The translations under genes were made by a program, and so were the position numbers. Below the pieces are notes generated by a model. It was given only the letters and a program-made list of their open reading frames with translations, was not told the origin of the DNA and did no database searches. A stretch of 64,000 nt of DNA from Halomonas meridiana (GTDB lineage: Bacteria > Pseudomonadota > Gammaproteobacteria > Pseudomonadales > Halomonadaceae), in the NCBI RefSeq assembly GCF_009846525.1, contig NZ_CP024621.1:1612001-1676000 (forward strand). Reading direction: 5' to 3'. Position 1 is the stretch's first letter; each line of letters opens with the position of its first letter. This document shows positions 10,632 through 23,073 of the stretch, piece after piece.

Positions 10632-11864
10632 ATGGTTGATACATCTGTCATCTTGCTCGGTGTTGTCATGTTCACGGTCATCGTCATTAGTTTGACGGCG
10701 ATCATTCTGGCAGCGCGCAGCAAGCTAGTGAGTAGCGGGGACGTGACGATCGAAGTCAACGGCGACCCCGAGCACACCCTGAAGACCCAAGCCGGCGGCA
10801 AGCTACTGAACACCCTGGCGGCCAACGGTATCTTCCTCTCTTCTGCCTGTGGCGGCGGCGGTTCCTGCGCCCAGTGTAAGTGCCGGGTCGAAGAGGGCGG
10901 CGGTTCTATCCTGCCGACCGAAGAGTCGCACTTCACCATGCGTGAGAAGAAAGAAGGCTGGCGCCTCTCTTGTCAGGTTCCTGTAAAGCAGGACATGAAA
11001 GTAGAAGTGCCGGAAGAAGTCTTCGGCGTGAAGAAGTGGGAAACCGAAGTAACGGCCAACCCGAACGTCGCAACCTTCATCAAGGAGCTCAACCTGAAGC
11101 TGCCTGAAGGCGAAGAAGTAGCTTTCCGCGCCGGTGGTTACGTTCAGCTCGTTGCACCGCCCTACGACATCAAGTTCTCAGACTTCGATATCGAAGAAGA
11201 GTACCGTGGCGACTGGGAAAAGTTTGGCCTGTTCGACATTTCCCATAAGAACAACGAGGAAATCATCCGCGCCTACTCCATGGCGAACTACCCGGAAGAG
11301 AAAGGTCTCCTCAAGTTCAACATTCGTATCGCGACGCCGCCTCCTGGCACCAGCCATCCGCCGGGCCTGATGTCGACTTACGTCTTCAGCCTGAAGCCGG
11401 GTGACAAAGTGACCGTCATGGGGCCGTTTGGTGAGTTCTTTGCCAAAGACACCGATGCCGAGATGGTCTTCATCGGGGGTGGTGCGGGCATGGCACCGAT
11501 GCGTAGCCACATCTTCGACCAGCTCAAGCGTTTGAAGTCGGATCGTAAGATCTCGTTCTGGTACGGTGCGCGCTCCTGGCGTGAGACCTTCTACAACGAA
11601 GAGTACGATCAGCTGGCAGAAGAGTTCCCGAACTTCGAGTGGCATCTGGCGCTGTCCGATCCGCAGCCGGAAGACAACTGGGAAGGCCCGACGGGCTTCA
11701 TCCACAACGTGCTGTACGAAAACTATCTGAAGGACCACCCGGCGCCTGAAGATTGTGAGTACTACATGTGTGGGCCGCCCATGATGAACGCTTCCGTTAT
11801 CAAGCTGCTGCTGGATATGGGGGTCGAGCCGGAAAACATCCTGTTGGATGACTTCGGCGGCTAA
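10632..11864 (+). CDS. nqrF: Na+-translocating NADH:quinone reductase subunit F
   Basis: The NADH-oxidising subunit, 410 residues. An N-terminal membrane anchor (residues 5-27) is followed by a 2Fe-2S ferredoxin domain (Cys in [14 protein letters not shown], with the fourth in LSCQVPV). Next comes an FAD-binding domain ([11 protein letters not shown]) and an NADH-binding domain ([21 protein letters not shown]). It ends DDFGG as usual for NqrF. A strong terminator follows, which closes the main nqr transcript before nqrM. Confidence 0.97.
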   Translation: MVDTSVILLGVVMFTVIVISLTAIILAARSKLVSSGDVTIEVNGDPEHTLKTQAGGKLLNTLAANGIFLSSACGGGGSCAQCKCRVEEGGGSILPTEESHFTMREKKEGWRLSCQVPVKQDMKVEVPEEVFGVKKWETEVTANPNVATFIKELNLKLPEGEEVAFRAGGYVQLVAPPYDIKFSDFDIEEEYRGDWEKFGLFDISHKNNEEIIRAYSMANYPEEKGLLKFNIRIATPPPGTSHPPGLMSTYVFSLKPGDKVTVMGPFGEFFAKDTDAEMVFIGGGAGMAPMRSHIFDQLKRLKSDRKISFWYGARSWRETFYNEEYDQLAEEFPNFEWHLALSDPQPEDNWEGPTGFIHNVLYENYLKDHPAPEDCEYYMCGPPMMNASVIKLLLDMGVEPENILLDDFGG

Positions 11865-11885
11865 TGTCGCGTCAGCGTGCGTTAG

Positions 11886-11924
11886 AAACGGGGCTAGCCT
11901 TAGGGCTAGCCCCGTTTGTTTTTG
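11886..11924 (+). terminator. Rho-independent terminator after nqrF
   Basis: The arms AAACGGGGCTAGCC and GGCTAGCCCCGTTT pair perfectly around a short loop, and a T-rich tail follows. Confidence 0.92.
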
Positions 11925-12075
11925 AGGTGATGGGAACGCACATCGTGTGGAAATTGCCTCGAATGCCTGATCATTTTGCATCGGCTAGGGTACAATAGGC
12001 GGTAACTTTTAAGGCACTTATCGGCGCAATGACTGTCGGCAGGTAAGGCACTTAACGCAATGCTGGGAGGACCAC

Positions 12076-12330
12076 ATGGCAATTTGGCTACTGGTATTTG
12101 GTTTTATGGCGCTGATCATGGGTGCCATGGCCGTCGGTGTACTGATGGGGCGTAAACCCATCGCAGGTTCCTGCGGCGGGTTGAACCAAATTGGTATGAA
12201 GGATGGCTGCGATATCTGCGGTGGCAAAGACGATGTTTGCGAAGAAGAGAACCGCAAACGCGGTAGTCTGCGCCGTCGTAGCGATGAAAGTCGCGGGGCA
12301 GACCTGGGCTACGATGTCACACGCCGTTAA
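12076..12330 (+). CDS. nqrM: Na+-NQR maturation protein NqrM
   Basis: An 84-residue protein with one N-terminal membrane helix (WLLVFGFMALIMGAMAVGVLMG) and a Cys-rich segment (CGGLNQIG, then DGCDICGGKDDVC). This is the DUF539/NqrM signature. In Vibrio, NqrM is needed for assembly of the complex, probably for inserting the NqrD/E iron centre. GGGAGG lies upstream of the ATG. In many gammaproteobacteria apbE sits between nqrF and nqrM; here only about 210 bases and a terminator separate them. Confidence 0.93.
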   Translation: MAIWLLVFGFMALIMGAMAVGVLMGRKPIAGSCGGLNQIGMKDGCDICGGKDDVCEEENRKRGSLRRRSDESRGADLGYDVTRR

Positions 12331-12451
12331 GCCCCATCGTGCCGTTATTCACTCATGATGTACGCGCACACATACGTCGAACGCTCGCTTAACCGCGGGC
12401 GTTTACGTATGCGCTGACGAAAATGTAAGGGAACAAGGAGATCCAATCCGT

Positions 12452-13843
12452 ATGGCGGTTCACAATTACGATGTCGTGGTTATCGGTACCGGCCCCGCCG
12501 GAGAAAGCGCTGCCATCAATGCTGCCAAACACGGTATGCGGGTGGCGATCATTGAGAAACAGGCCCAAGTAGGCGGTAACTGCACTCACTGGGGCACTAT
12601 CCCATCCAAAGCGCTGCGCCATCAGGTCAAGCAGATCATGGCGTTCAACACCAACCGCATGTTCCGCGATATCGGTGAGCCGCGCTGGTTCTCTTTCCCT
12701 AAAGTCATGGAGCGCTCGCGTGGCACGATCGACAAACAGGTCGAAATGCGCACCACCTTTTATGCGCGCAACCGCATCGATCTCTTTCACGGTGTGGCGC
12801 GCTTCAAAGACGAGCACACCGTCGTGGTTCGCGACCGCCAAGAGGGCATGGAAGAGCTAGTGGCCAAAAAAATCGTCATCGCCACCGGCTCACGCCCTTA
12901 TCGCCCGGCGGATATCAACTTCCGTCACCCGCGCATCTATTGCTCCGATACCATCCTAAGCCTTTCCCATACTCCGCGTACGCTGGTGATCTTTGGCGCT
13001 GGTGTCATCGGCTGTGAGTACGCCTCCATTTTCTCGGGCCTGGGCGTCAAAGTCGATCTGATCAACAACCGCGATAGCCTGCTGTCGTTCTTGGACGACG
13101 AGATCAGCGATGCGCTCTCGTACCATCTACGCAAGCACGGTGTATTGATTCGTCACAACGAAGAGTACGAGAGCGTCGAGGGCGACGAGGCCGGGGTCGT
13201 GGTACGCCTCAAATCCGGCAAGAAAATTCGCGCCGATGCGTTCCTCTGGGCCAATGGCCGGACCGGTAATACTGACAGTTTAGGGCTTGAGAACATCGGA
13301 CTAGAAGCCAACGGCCGAGGCCAGCTCAGCGTCGATGAACACTACCGGACGTCGATTCCGCATATTTATGCGGCAGGGGATGTGATTGGTTGGCCAAGCC
13401 TTGCCAGCGCCGCCTACGACCAGGGTTTGAACTCGTGTAACGAGCTGCTGGAAAAAGAGTACCGCTTCGTTAGCGATGTGCCGACCGGTATCTATACCAT
13501 TCCCGAGATCAGCTCCTTTGGCCCCAACGAGCGCGAGTTGACCGAAGCCAAAGTGCCCTACGAAGTGGGCAAGGCGTTCTTCAAAGATACCGCCCGCGCG
13601 CAGATTACCGGCGATACCGTGGGCATGCTCAAGATCTTGTTCCACCAAGACACGCTAGAGATTTTGGGTATCCACTGCTTTGGTGACCAAGCCTCGGAGA
13701 TTCTGCATATCGGCCAAGCGATCATGCAGCAAGAGGGCGAAGCGAATACGCTCAAGTACTTCGTGAATACGACCTTCAACTACCCAACCATGGCCGAAGC
13801 CTACCGGGTGGCGGCGCAAAATGGCTTAAACCGCGTCTTTTGA
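12452..13843 (+). CDS. sthA: Soluble pyridine nucleotide transhydrogenase
   Basis: SthA transfers hydride between NADPH and NAD+ to balance the two pools in the cytoplasm. The protein is 463 residues. It has an FAD-binding [10 protein letters not shown] near residue 11 and the segment [14 protein letters not shown], where the second Cys of the lipoamide-dehydrogenase redox pair is replaced, as is normal for SthA. A second Rossmann motif ([13 protein letters not shown]) and a dimerisation domain ending near [10 protein letters not shown] follow. AAGGAG lies upstream. The nqr-sthA neighbourhood is shared with Pseudomonas. Confidence 0.95.
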   Translation: MAVHNYDVVVIGTGPAGESAAINAAKHGMRVAIIEKQAQVGGNCTHWGTIPSKALRHQVKQIMAFNTNRMFRDIGEPRWFSFPKVMERSRGTIDKQVEMRTTFYARNRIDLFHGVARFKDEHTVVVRDRQEGMEELVAKKIVIATGSRPYRPADINFRHPRIYCSDTILSLSHTPRTLVIFGAGVIGCEYASIFSGLGVKVDLINNRDSLLSFLDDEISDALSYHLRKHGVLIRHNEEYESVEGDEAGVVVRLKSGKKIRADAFLWANGRTGNTDSLGLENIGLEANGRGQLSVDEHYRTSIPHIYAAGDVIGWPSLASAAYDQGLNSCNELLEKEYRFVSDVPTGIYTIPEISSFGPNERELTEAKVPYEVGKAFFKDTARAQITGDTVGMLKILFHQDTLEILGIHCFGDQASEILHIGQAIMQQEGEANTLKYFVNTTFNYPTMAEAYRVAAQNGLNRVF

Positions 13844-13850
13844 TCGGCCA

Positions 13851-13886
13851 CACGAAGGGGGCGTTATGCCCCCTTCGTGTTTTTTC
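13851..13886 (+). terminator. Rho-independent terminator after sthA
   Basis: The stem CACGAAGGGGGC/GCCCCCTTCGTG is followed by a T run. The next gene is convergent, and the T-tract shows only the plus-strand direction clearly. Confidence 0.9.
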
Positions 13887-13913
13887 AAGCATCGCTTTCC
13901 GAAACCATAACCT

Positions 13914-14849
13914 CTATAGCGATTCCAGCAGCTGCTGGGCGCGAGGCTGCCATTCGCCTTCTAATGAAGCGGCCTGGCTAAGTGATTCCCTGGCGGCGGC
14001 GGTGTCCTCTTGCTGAAGCTGCAAGATGGCGAGGTTCAACCACGCGGCACCCATGTTCGGGTCAATCTGTGTGGCGTTTTCAAACGCAGCTAACGCTGCC
14101 TCGGGTTCCTGTGTTGCGTAAAGCGCGTTGCCCAGAGCGAACTGGCCCATCGGGTTCTGCGGGAAGCGCTCGGCGAATGCCTGCCAGCTACTCAGCGTTG
14201 TGTCGGGGCCGTGCTGCTCTTCAAAGGCGCTAATCGCTTCCAAGGCATTGCGCGCGGTCACGCCCTCCGGCAGGCTGCCCGGCTCGCTGACCACAAAGCC
14301 CCAGCGCTCAGTGCGCGCCCAGGTAGCATCAAAACGGCTAAACGACAGGGTATGCCGCTCGATCTCACCGCTGCGCAGTATCAGCGCCTCGTTGGGCAAA
14401 TCAAAGCCAATGGCCACCGCATAGTGCCACATGGGAAAGGCGGGCAGGGCGAGGTTCTGCATCACGACGACCGGGTTGCCTGCTTCCAGGTGCGCGAGCA
14501 GAGCATCCATGGTACCTCGGATGGGAATTGCCAGCCGTTCGTAGCGGCGTACCGTGGCCAACATTTCCGGCTGCACGCTGCCATCACGCCCAGGCAAGAA
14601 TACCTGAGGAATTAGCTCGTCTAAGCTAACCTCGACGCCCTCGTAATTGAGTACCATGGCCAGGGTCGCCGGGCCGCACTGGTACTCGGTTTGGGCGAAA
14701 AACGGCACATCGGTAAGCTCGGTTTGCGGGGCCAGGCTCGATCTAGTGCTCTCTAACAGTACCGGGCTGCGGGCGCAGCCGGTGAGCATTACGATCAGCA
14801 GGCTTAACAGTAAAACGCCCGCAGAGCGGGCGTTGACGGAGCGATTCAT
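13914..14849 (-). CDS. Lipoprotein cysteine peptidase (PA2778/C39-like) with TPR repeats
   Basis: A 311-residue predicted lipoprotein: signal peptide with lipobox LTGC, then a C39-like papain-fold peptidase domain with the Cys in TEYQCGPATLAMVLNY and the His in PMWHYAVAIGF. A C-terminal half holds at least two TPR-like helix pairs (MGQFALGNALYATQEPEAA, MGAAWLNLAILQLQQEDTA). This is the architecture of Pseudomonas PA2778-family proteins, whose substrate is not established to my knowledge. It lies 13 bases downstream of a PA2779-type gene, the usual partner. An in-frame ATG at 14885 would overlap that gene; the ATG at 14849 gives a standard lipoprotein signal. Confidence 0.85.
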   Translation of the reverse strand: MNRSVNARSAGVLLLSLLIVMLTGCARSPVLLESTRSSLAPQTELTDVPFFAQTEYQCGPATLAMVLNYEGVEVSLDELIPQVFLPGRDGSVQPEMLATVRRYERLAIPIRGTMDALLAHLEAGNPVVVMQNLALPAFPMWHYAVAIGFDLPNEALILRSGEIERHTLSFSRFDATWARTERWGFVVSEPGSLPEGVTARNALEAISAFEEQHGPDTTLSSWQAFAERFPQNPMGQFALGNALYATQEPEAALAAFENATQIDPNMGAAWLNLAILQLQQEDTAAARESLSQAASLEGEWQPRAQQLLESL

Positions 14850-14862
14850 CACTGCAGACGAC

Positions 14863-15261
14863 TTAGCGAGTGAACGGGTAAACATCGGTCAGACCAAGAA
14901 TATCCGTTACCAGCAGAATCACGAACACCGCGAACAGCGCTCCTACCACACCGGCACCGGCAGGCAGTTGTTCGAGCTGTTGTGCCATTTGCTGAGCTTC
15001 GGCATCGCTAAGGGCCGCCACACGGGCTTCGACGTCGGCAGGATTGACACCCTGCTTTAGCAGCTGATCCTGCACATCGGCACGGGCGAGGATTTCATTG
15101 ATACGCTCGCGATCAGCGCCGGCACGGTCGCCTGCTAAAACAGACTGCGTCGATACCAAGTCCATGCCTTGCGGGGCGGTCGGGGCTGCCACGACGGGCA
15201 GGCTGGCGAACACTAACGCAATCATCAAAAGGGTCGAGAGGTAAGCACGCACTGTTTTCAT
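14863..15261 (-). CDS. PA2779 family membrane protein
   Basis: A 132-residue protein with a signal peptide (LSTLLMIALVFASLPVVAAP), a charged helical middle (DRERINEILARADVQDQL) and one C-terminal membrane helix (VGALFAVFVILLVTDILGLT). It resembles the PA2779 family, found next to PA2778-type peptidases and possibly the peptidase's substrate or partner. I chose the ATG at 15261 because AAGGA sits at normal distance; a start three codons upstream would overlap it. Function unknown. Confidence 0.8.
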   Translation of the reverse strand: MKTVRAYLSTLLMIALVFASLPVVAAPTAPQGMDLVSTQSVLAGDRAGADRERINEILARADVQDQLLKQGVNPADVEARVAALSDAEAQQMAQQLEQLPAGAGVVGALFAVFVILLVTDILGLTDVYPFTR

Positions 15262-15359
15262 CGTCTTCATCCTTAGACTTATCAGGGAGCAGGCCATGAA
15301 TGACCTAGCAAGTAGTATAGAAACAAACAGATGCGGTTTTAAGGCAAAAATGCAAAGTG

Positions 15360-16423
15360 CTAATTATTTGCACTAATGCGATAGGTCCAAGGGGTTTCGG
15401 CCAGAATGCCTTTAGCACCCGCCATAGTCATGGCCAGATCGTGAAGCCCCGGCCAAAGCGGCACGGCAGAGGCGCCTTTTACCGCTAAATCCAAGCGCTG
15501 GGCCATCAGCAATAGTTTGTGCAGCCGCTTCATGGAAAGGCGGCCAATGGCTTTTTGATATGCCGGACGGCGCTTATCGAAAATCATCGGCTTTTGGGTT
15601 TTGCAGGCGTGCTCGAAACTCTGCCCCTGATCCAGATGCTGATGTAGCGATAGTAGGGTGCGCAGCTCACGCGTCAGTGCCCATAGGACGATCGGCGCTT
15701 CCACGCCTTCGCTTTTCAGGCCGTTGACGATCCTAGAGGCACGGCTGGGCTCGCCCTTCAAGCAGGCATCCGCCAGATTGAAGACGTCAAAGCGGGTGCT
15801 GTCCTCCACGCCCTGGGCAATGTGTTCGACGTTGAGTCGAGTGTTGGCCGGGTAGATCAGCGCTAGCTTCTGTAGCTCTTGATCCGCCGCCAACAGGTTG
15901 CCTTCGGTACGCTCACCCAGCAGCCGGGCCGCTTCGAGATCGATCTGCAGGCCGTGATGCGAGGCTCTATCCCGCAGCCAGTAGCCAAGGCGCGAGGCAT
16001 CGACCGGCCACACGGGTACGAACAAGCCGTGCTTGTCCAACGCTTTGAACCAGGCGCTCTTCTGCTGCTTGGCATCCACCTTACCCATGCTGACCAGCAG
16101 CAGGTCATCGCTGCCGTCCATCATGTCTGCGTACTGCGCCAGCGCTTTGGTGCCTTCCTGCCCCAGTTTTTGATTGCCCAAACGCAGTTCTAACAGCTTG
16201 TTGGAGGCAAACAGCGAGAGGTTGCTGGCGGTTTCCAAGAGCCGTCCCCAGGCAAAGTTGGGCTCCACGTCCAGCACTTCCCGCTCTTCGATGCCCGCCT
16301 GGCGAGCGGCGGCACGCACTGCATCGCAGGCATCGCGATGCTGTAGCGGCTCGTCACCCGCCACGATCACCGCTTTCGGCAGCTTCTTGGCCAGGGCGGC
16401 AGGCAGTTGATCGGCAAATACCT

Positions 16424-16427
<4 letters not shown>
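15360..16427 (-). CDS. holA: DNA polymerase III subunit delta
   Basis: HolA is the wrench of the clamp loader: it opens the beta clamp as part of the delta-tau/gamma-delta' complex. The protein is 355 residues, close to the usual 343. It begins MKVFADQLPAAL, has the N-terminal VIVAGDEPLQH segment typical of the delta subunit, and a mid-region with LLGERTEGNLLAADQELQKL. It overlaps the upstream lptE stop by a few bases, as in E. coli leuS-lptE-holA. Confidence 0.95.
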
Positions 16428-20181
<3,754 letters not shown>

Positions 20182-20184
20182 TTG

Positions 20185-21498
20185 TTAACCCAGCCAAGCG
20201 CCCAAGCCTGCGATCGCGCCCAGCGAGAGCAGGCTCATCATCGCCGCATAGGGCAGGTTATCTTTCATCATGCGATAACCGCTCACCCCATAGCGCCCCT
20301 GCAAGGAAAGGTTAATACCGGAAAGCGGCCCCACGCTAGTGCCCACCGCCCAGGCGCTTAACGCCACAAAGGCAAACAGCGTTTGCTCGCCGCCGCTCAA
20401 ATCCAAAATAGACGCCAGCACCGAAACGCCAATAATCGGGTGTAGCCCCGCCAGCGCGCTCAGCGTAATGGCGGCAAAGCTGGCCATGGCCTGCCAGGTA
20501 CCAAAGCGGGCAAACAGCGTCCACTCATCGCCCGCAGCGGCAGCCACCAGCGTCGAAAGCCCTAATGTTAATAACCCCGCTGCCAAAAACAGCGAAATTT
20601 CCCCACGCATGGCGGGCAGCCGGGTAACGGTGTGCTGGCGAATGCGCCGCAGGGTAAAACGCAGGCCTTCCCGCAGGTTGCTTAACAGCGCCACCCCCGG
20701 TAATAAAAAGGTAATAATGCTGACGATAGTGAGCGACGGCGTGATCCAGAAGTGAAACAGCATCACCAGCGCCGCCATGCCCGCCGGCATCAGCAGGCTA
20801 CGCGGCGATAGCGAAAAACCATCCACCTCGGCCAAATCGAACCGCCGCCGCAGCTCTAATGTGGTCAATAGCCCCGAGAGCATGGCCATCGGAAAACCCA
20901 CTACGGCAATCTGGGCGTACTGCACCGATGGCACCAGAGCAATCACCACCGCCATGGAGGCAAAGAAGGGCGACCAAAGGGCTGCGCTAGAAAGCCCCCG
21001 GTTCAGCGCCAGTAGCTGCGGTGTGGTCAACGGCGCGCGCCGAGCCAAGCGGTCGCCCACCATGAATACCGTCGATAGATTCAAAATCGTGCCAAGAAAA
21101 TGTACCCCCAGCCAGGTACGCAGCACGCCGTCCGCCCCCGTTACCCGCTTACCCGGCGCACGCTTGTTGCCCTGGGTGCCGATCAGCGAGATAAAACTCA
21201 CGCCCACCAGCATGGAAGCCACGAACACATTCCCCTGCAGCATGGCAGGCCAGTTAACCGCCGCGCCATACACCGTTTGCGCCACCACCAGCATCACCAC
21301 ACCCAGGGCAATCAACACCCCCGCCTGAATGCGCGAACGCTTGGGAATATCCCGCCACAGCAGCGCCACCGCCGCCCACAGCAAATAGCTCACCACCTGC
21401 GCGGTCGGCACCGCCCCGGTAAACCCCACTATCTGCGCCAAAAGCCCCAGCAGCACCAACACCCCCGCTAAGCGCTGCCGCGTCGTCGTCTCTTGCAT
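20185..21498 (-). CDS. Multi-spanning membrane protein, family not identified
   Basis: A 437-residue protein with about 10-12 hydrophobic segments spread over its whole length and little soluble sequence. Its overall shape suggests a secondary transporter. Notable segments are FLGTILNLSTVFMVGDRLARR, where a polar Asn/Ser patch interrupts helices, and SAWAVGTSVGPLSGINLS near the C-terminus, resembling the Gly/Ser-rich re-entrant regions of ion-transporter-superfamily proteins. I do not recognise the family. It ends 3 bases after the convergent zinc-ribbon gene. Confidence 0.75.
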   Translation of the reverse strand: MQETTTRQRLAGVLVLLGLLAQIVGFTGAVPTAQVVSYLLWAAVALLWRDIPKRSRIQAGVLIALGVVMLVVAQTVYGAAVNWPAMLQGNVFVASMLVGVSFISLIGTQGNKRAPGKRVTGADGVLRTWLGVHFLGTILNLSTVFMVGDRLARRAPLTTPQLLALNRGLSSAALWSPFFASMAVVIALVPSVQYAQIAVVGFPMAMLSGLLTTLELRRRFDLAEVDGFSLSPRSLLMPAGMAALVMLFHFWITPSLTIVSIITFLLPGVALLSNLREGLRFTLRRIRQHTVTRLPAMRGEISLFLAAGLLTLGLSTLVAAAAGDEWTLFARFGTWQAMASFAAITLSALAGLHPIIGVSVLASILDLSGGEQTLFAFVALSAWAVGTSVGPLSGINLSLQGRYGVSGYRMMKDNLPYAAMMSLLSLGAIAGLGAWLG

Positions 21499-21580
21499 CT
21501 CAATCCCTTACTGGTTGAGTTAGCAGGCTAATCGGGTTTGCAAGAGAAGGCTAGTAGCAACAAGTGACGGGGTAAGTGAG

Positions 21581-21676
21581 ATGACATGTGTGATAGATGG
21601 CAGATGTGGGAGGTGACAGAGTTAAAAAATGGAAGGTGTGGGAGATGACAGATGTGAGAGATGGAAGGAGTGGGAG
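21581..21676. repeat. Tandem repeat, three 32-base units
   Basis: Three consecutive 32-base units (21581-21612, 21613-21644, 21645-21676) start with RTGACA and each ends in GTGGGAG; units 2 and 3 are the most alike. It is purine-rich on the plus strand. It lies in the 546-base gap between the membrane protein and the DUF2971 cassette (21499-22044), which otherwise holds a diverged dispersed repeat (21731-21784) and an AT-rich segment, and no gene I can support. Confidence 0.85.
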
Positions 21677-21730
21677 GGCGCTTCAGCGCGCGATGATCCA
21701 GCCACCATTCCAACAATAACGCCACCGATC

Positions 21731-21784
21731 CCGTAACGCGGCGTAACGAACGAAGTGAGGCACCCGCGAAGCACCGCAACGCGG
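21731..21784 (-). repeat. Diverged copy of the dispersed intergenic repeat
   Basis: Its reverse complement contains TTCGCGGGTGCCTCACT, then TCGTTACGCCGCGTTAC. This aligns with the 53-base repeat at 27690 and 29916 with several substitutions and a two-base gap. It lies on the left of the cassette array, in inverted orientation to the copy on the right. Confidence 0.65.
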
Positions 21785-22025
21785 TGCCGATTGTGCCACC
21801 TAAGGCACGCAAAAATTTTCGCAAGATAGGTGACCTAAGCAAATTTTATGAATAGAGTATGATTAAACAGGCAAAACGAGCGGGCACGATAATAGAGGAT
21901 ATGTAGCCTGAGCCAAGGGGATGTAATCTAAAATCAATGGGTTAGGTGGTTTTTTGGAGCTGTATAACATTAATAACTGTGATCGCTCAGTTATTGGGGT
22001 TATGTAGCGGGCTATATAACCTCTG
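21785..22025. other. AT-rich left flank of the cassette array
   Basis: No gene is visible. There is an inverted repeat AATAACTG/CAGTTATT (about 21970-21993) with flanking ATAAC/GTTAT that could extend the stem. It could be a hairpin or a relic recombination site. The stretch ends at GTTAACTT (22025-22032), the same sequence as the 3' end of the attC site at 23013, so the first cassette boundary is placed after the G at 22025. I do not recognise an attI site or an integrase gene. Confidence 0.45.
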
Positions 22026-22044
22026 TTAACTTCAAAAGGTTCAG

Positions 22045-22914
22045 ATGCTATATCACTATACAAATTTACAGGGTCTATTAGGCATTTTGAGTGGCAAAAG
22101 TATCTGGGCTAGCCACTGCGAATATTTAAATGATTCGAGTGAATATCGCCAAGCTATCCGATTTGCTAAGGCATTTTCCGGAAATATTTTTATGGAAGAT
22201 GATTATTTGGCTGCTTTTGGCTGGACAGTTAGAGATGCTCTAGAAAAGATGCAAGTGCATGATGTTTATGTGTCTAGTTTTAGTGAGAAAAAAGATTTGT
22301 TGAGTCAGTGGCGAGGCTATTGTCCTCAAGGCGGTGGCATTTGTATTGGGTTTGACAAAATTGCCATACAGAAGTTTTGCGATAGTAAAGGCTACCACCT
22401 TTCAAAATGCCTTTACTCTCATAGTGAGCAAGAAAAAATCATATCTCAGTTGCTTGATGAGTGCTTTTCTAATTTCCCTAAGCCGCTAATATCCAGAAGT
22501 GAATATGAAGCACGAGATACAAAAGGGCAAGTTGATCATGAGTTGGGTTATAGAGCTCTTGTTACTTTAGGTGATGGTAAGGAACTAGCTGATACGGCAG
22601 TAAATAAATTTACAAATGAAATTAATGATCTTGCTCCAAGGGTAAAGAATTTTGGCTTTCATGAGGAAGCTGAATGGCGCATTGTGGCTCCGAACCCTGA
22701 AAGTAAAATAGAATTCCGTACAGGGAGCTCTCATTTAATTCCGTATATTCAGCTCCCAGTCTTTGATGGTGAGAAATCTCCCATTATAGAGATTATCGTC
22801 GGACCCAACCCAAACCCTCAACGATGCATCAGTTCAATAGAAAAGCTTATTAAATCATTTAACCTTGGGAAGGTAGAAATAAATGAATCCCAAATTCCAT
22901 TCAGCAGTTGGTAA
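22045..22914 (+). CDS. DUF2971 family protein, cassette-borne
   Basis: A 289-residue protein of the DUF2971 family: it opens LYHYTNLQGLLGILSGKSIWAS, then HCEYLNDSSEY, continues with FSEKKDLLSQWRGYC and KIAIQKFCDS, and has FHEEAEWRIV near residue 210. DUF2971 proteins are widespread in accessory regions. Their biochemical role is not established to my knowledge, and the fold resemblance to ADP-ribosyltransferase-like proteins sometimes suggested is not something I can test here. The gene starts 19 bases after the cassette boundary with AAAAGG as a weak ribosome site, and ends one base before attC1, leaving almost no spare sequence, as is usual for gene cassettes. Confidence 0.85.
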   Translation: MLYHYTNLQGLLGILSGKSIWASHCEYLNDSSEYRQAIRFAKAFSGNIFMEDDYLAAFGWTVRDALEKMQVHDVYVSSFSEKKDLLSQWRGYCPQGGGICIGFDKIAIQKFCDSKGYHLSKCLYSHSEQEKIISQLLDECFSNFPKPLISRSEYEARDTKGQVDHELGYRALVTLGDGKELADTAVNKFTNEINDLAPRVKNFGFHEEAEWRIVAPNPESKIEFRTGSSHLIPYIQLPVFDGEKSPIIEIIVGPNPNPQRCISSIEKLIKSFNLGKVEINESQIPFSSW

Positions 22915-23019
22915 AGTTAACAAGTTCAGCTTGCTGGACTTGGGTAAACTATCACCTTTTTCGCGCTGCGCAGCAAAAATGCCGCCAGTTCACCCAAGCC
23001 GCAACTGAAGGCGTTAACT
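22915..23019 (+). other. attC-like recombination site 1
   Basis: A 105-base imperfect palindrome. The outer boxes AGTTAAC (22915-22921) and GTTAACT (23013-23019) are perfect complements. Unpaired spacers AAG and GGC follow. The 5' arm TTCAG-C-TTGC-T-GG-A-CTTGGGT pairs with the 3' arm ACCCAAGCCGCAACTGAA except for three extra 5' bases (C, T, A). These extrahelical bases plus the R-spacer-L layout are the structural signature of attC sites. The inner loop contains a second small hairpin. The expected crossover is between G23013 and T23014. Confidence 0.85.
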
Positions 23020-23073
23020 TTTAAAGAGCGATCTAGTACATTGACCAATGTTTAATCAAGGCGACATTTTCGT

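Noticed and set aside
21528..21842. Minus-strand open frame over the tandem repeat with periodic HICHLPH-type sequence
   Set aside because: The periodicity comes from the 32-base repeat itself; there is no credible ribosome site or family match.
21958..22005. Hairpin AATAACTG/CAGTTATT with ATAAC/GTTAT flanks as an attC or attI site
   Set aside because: It is shorter than usual, lacks the three-extra-base pattern of the other two sites, and the crossover GTTAACTT lies outside it. It may simply be a hairpin.
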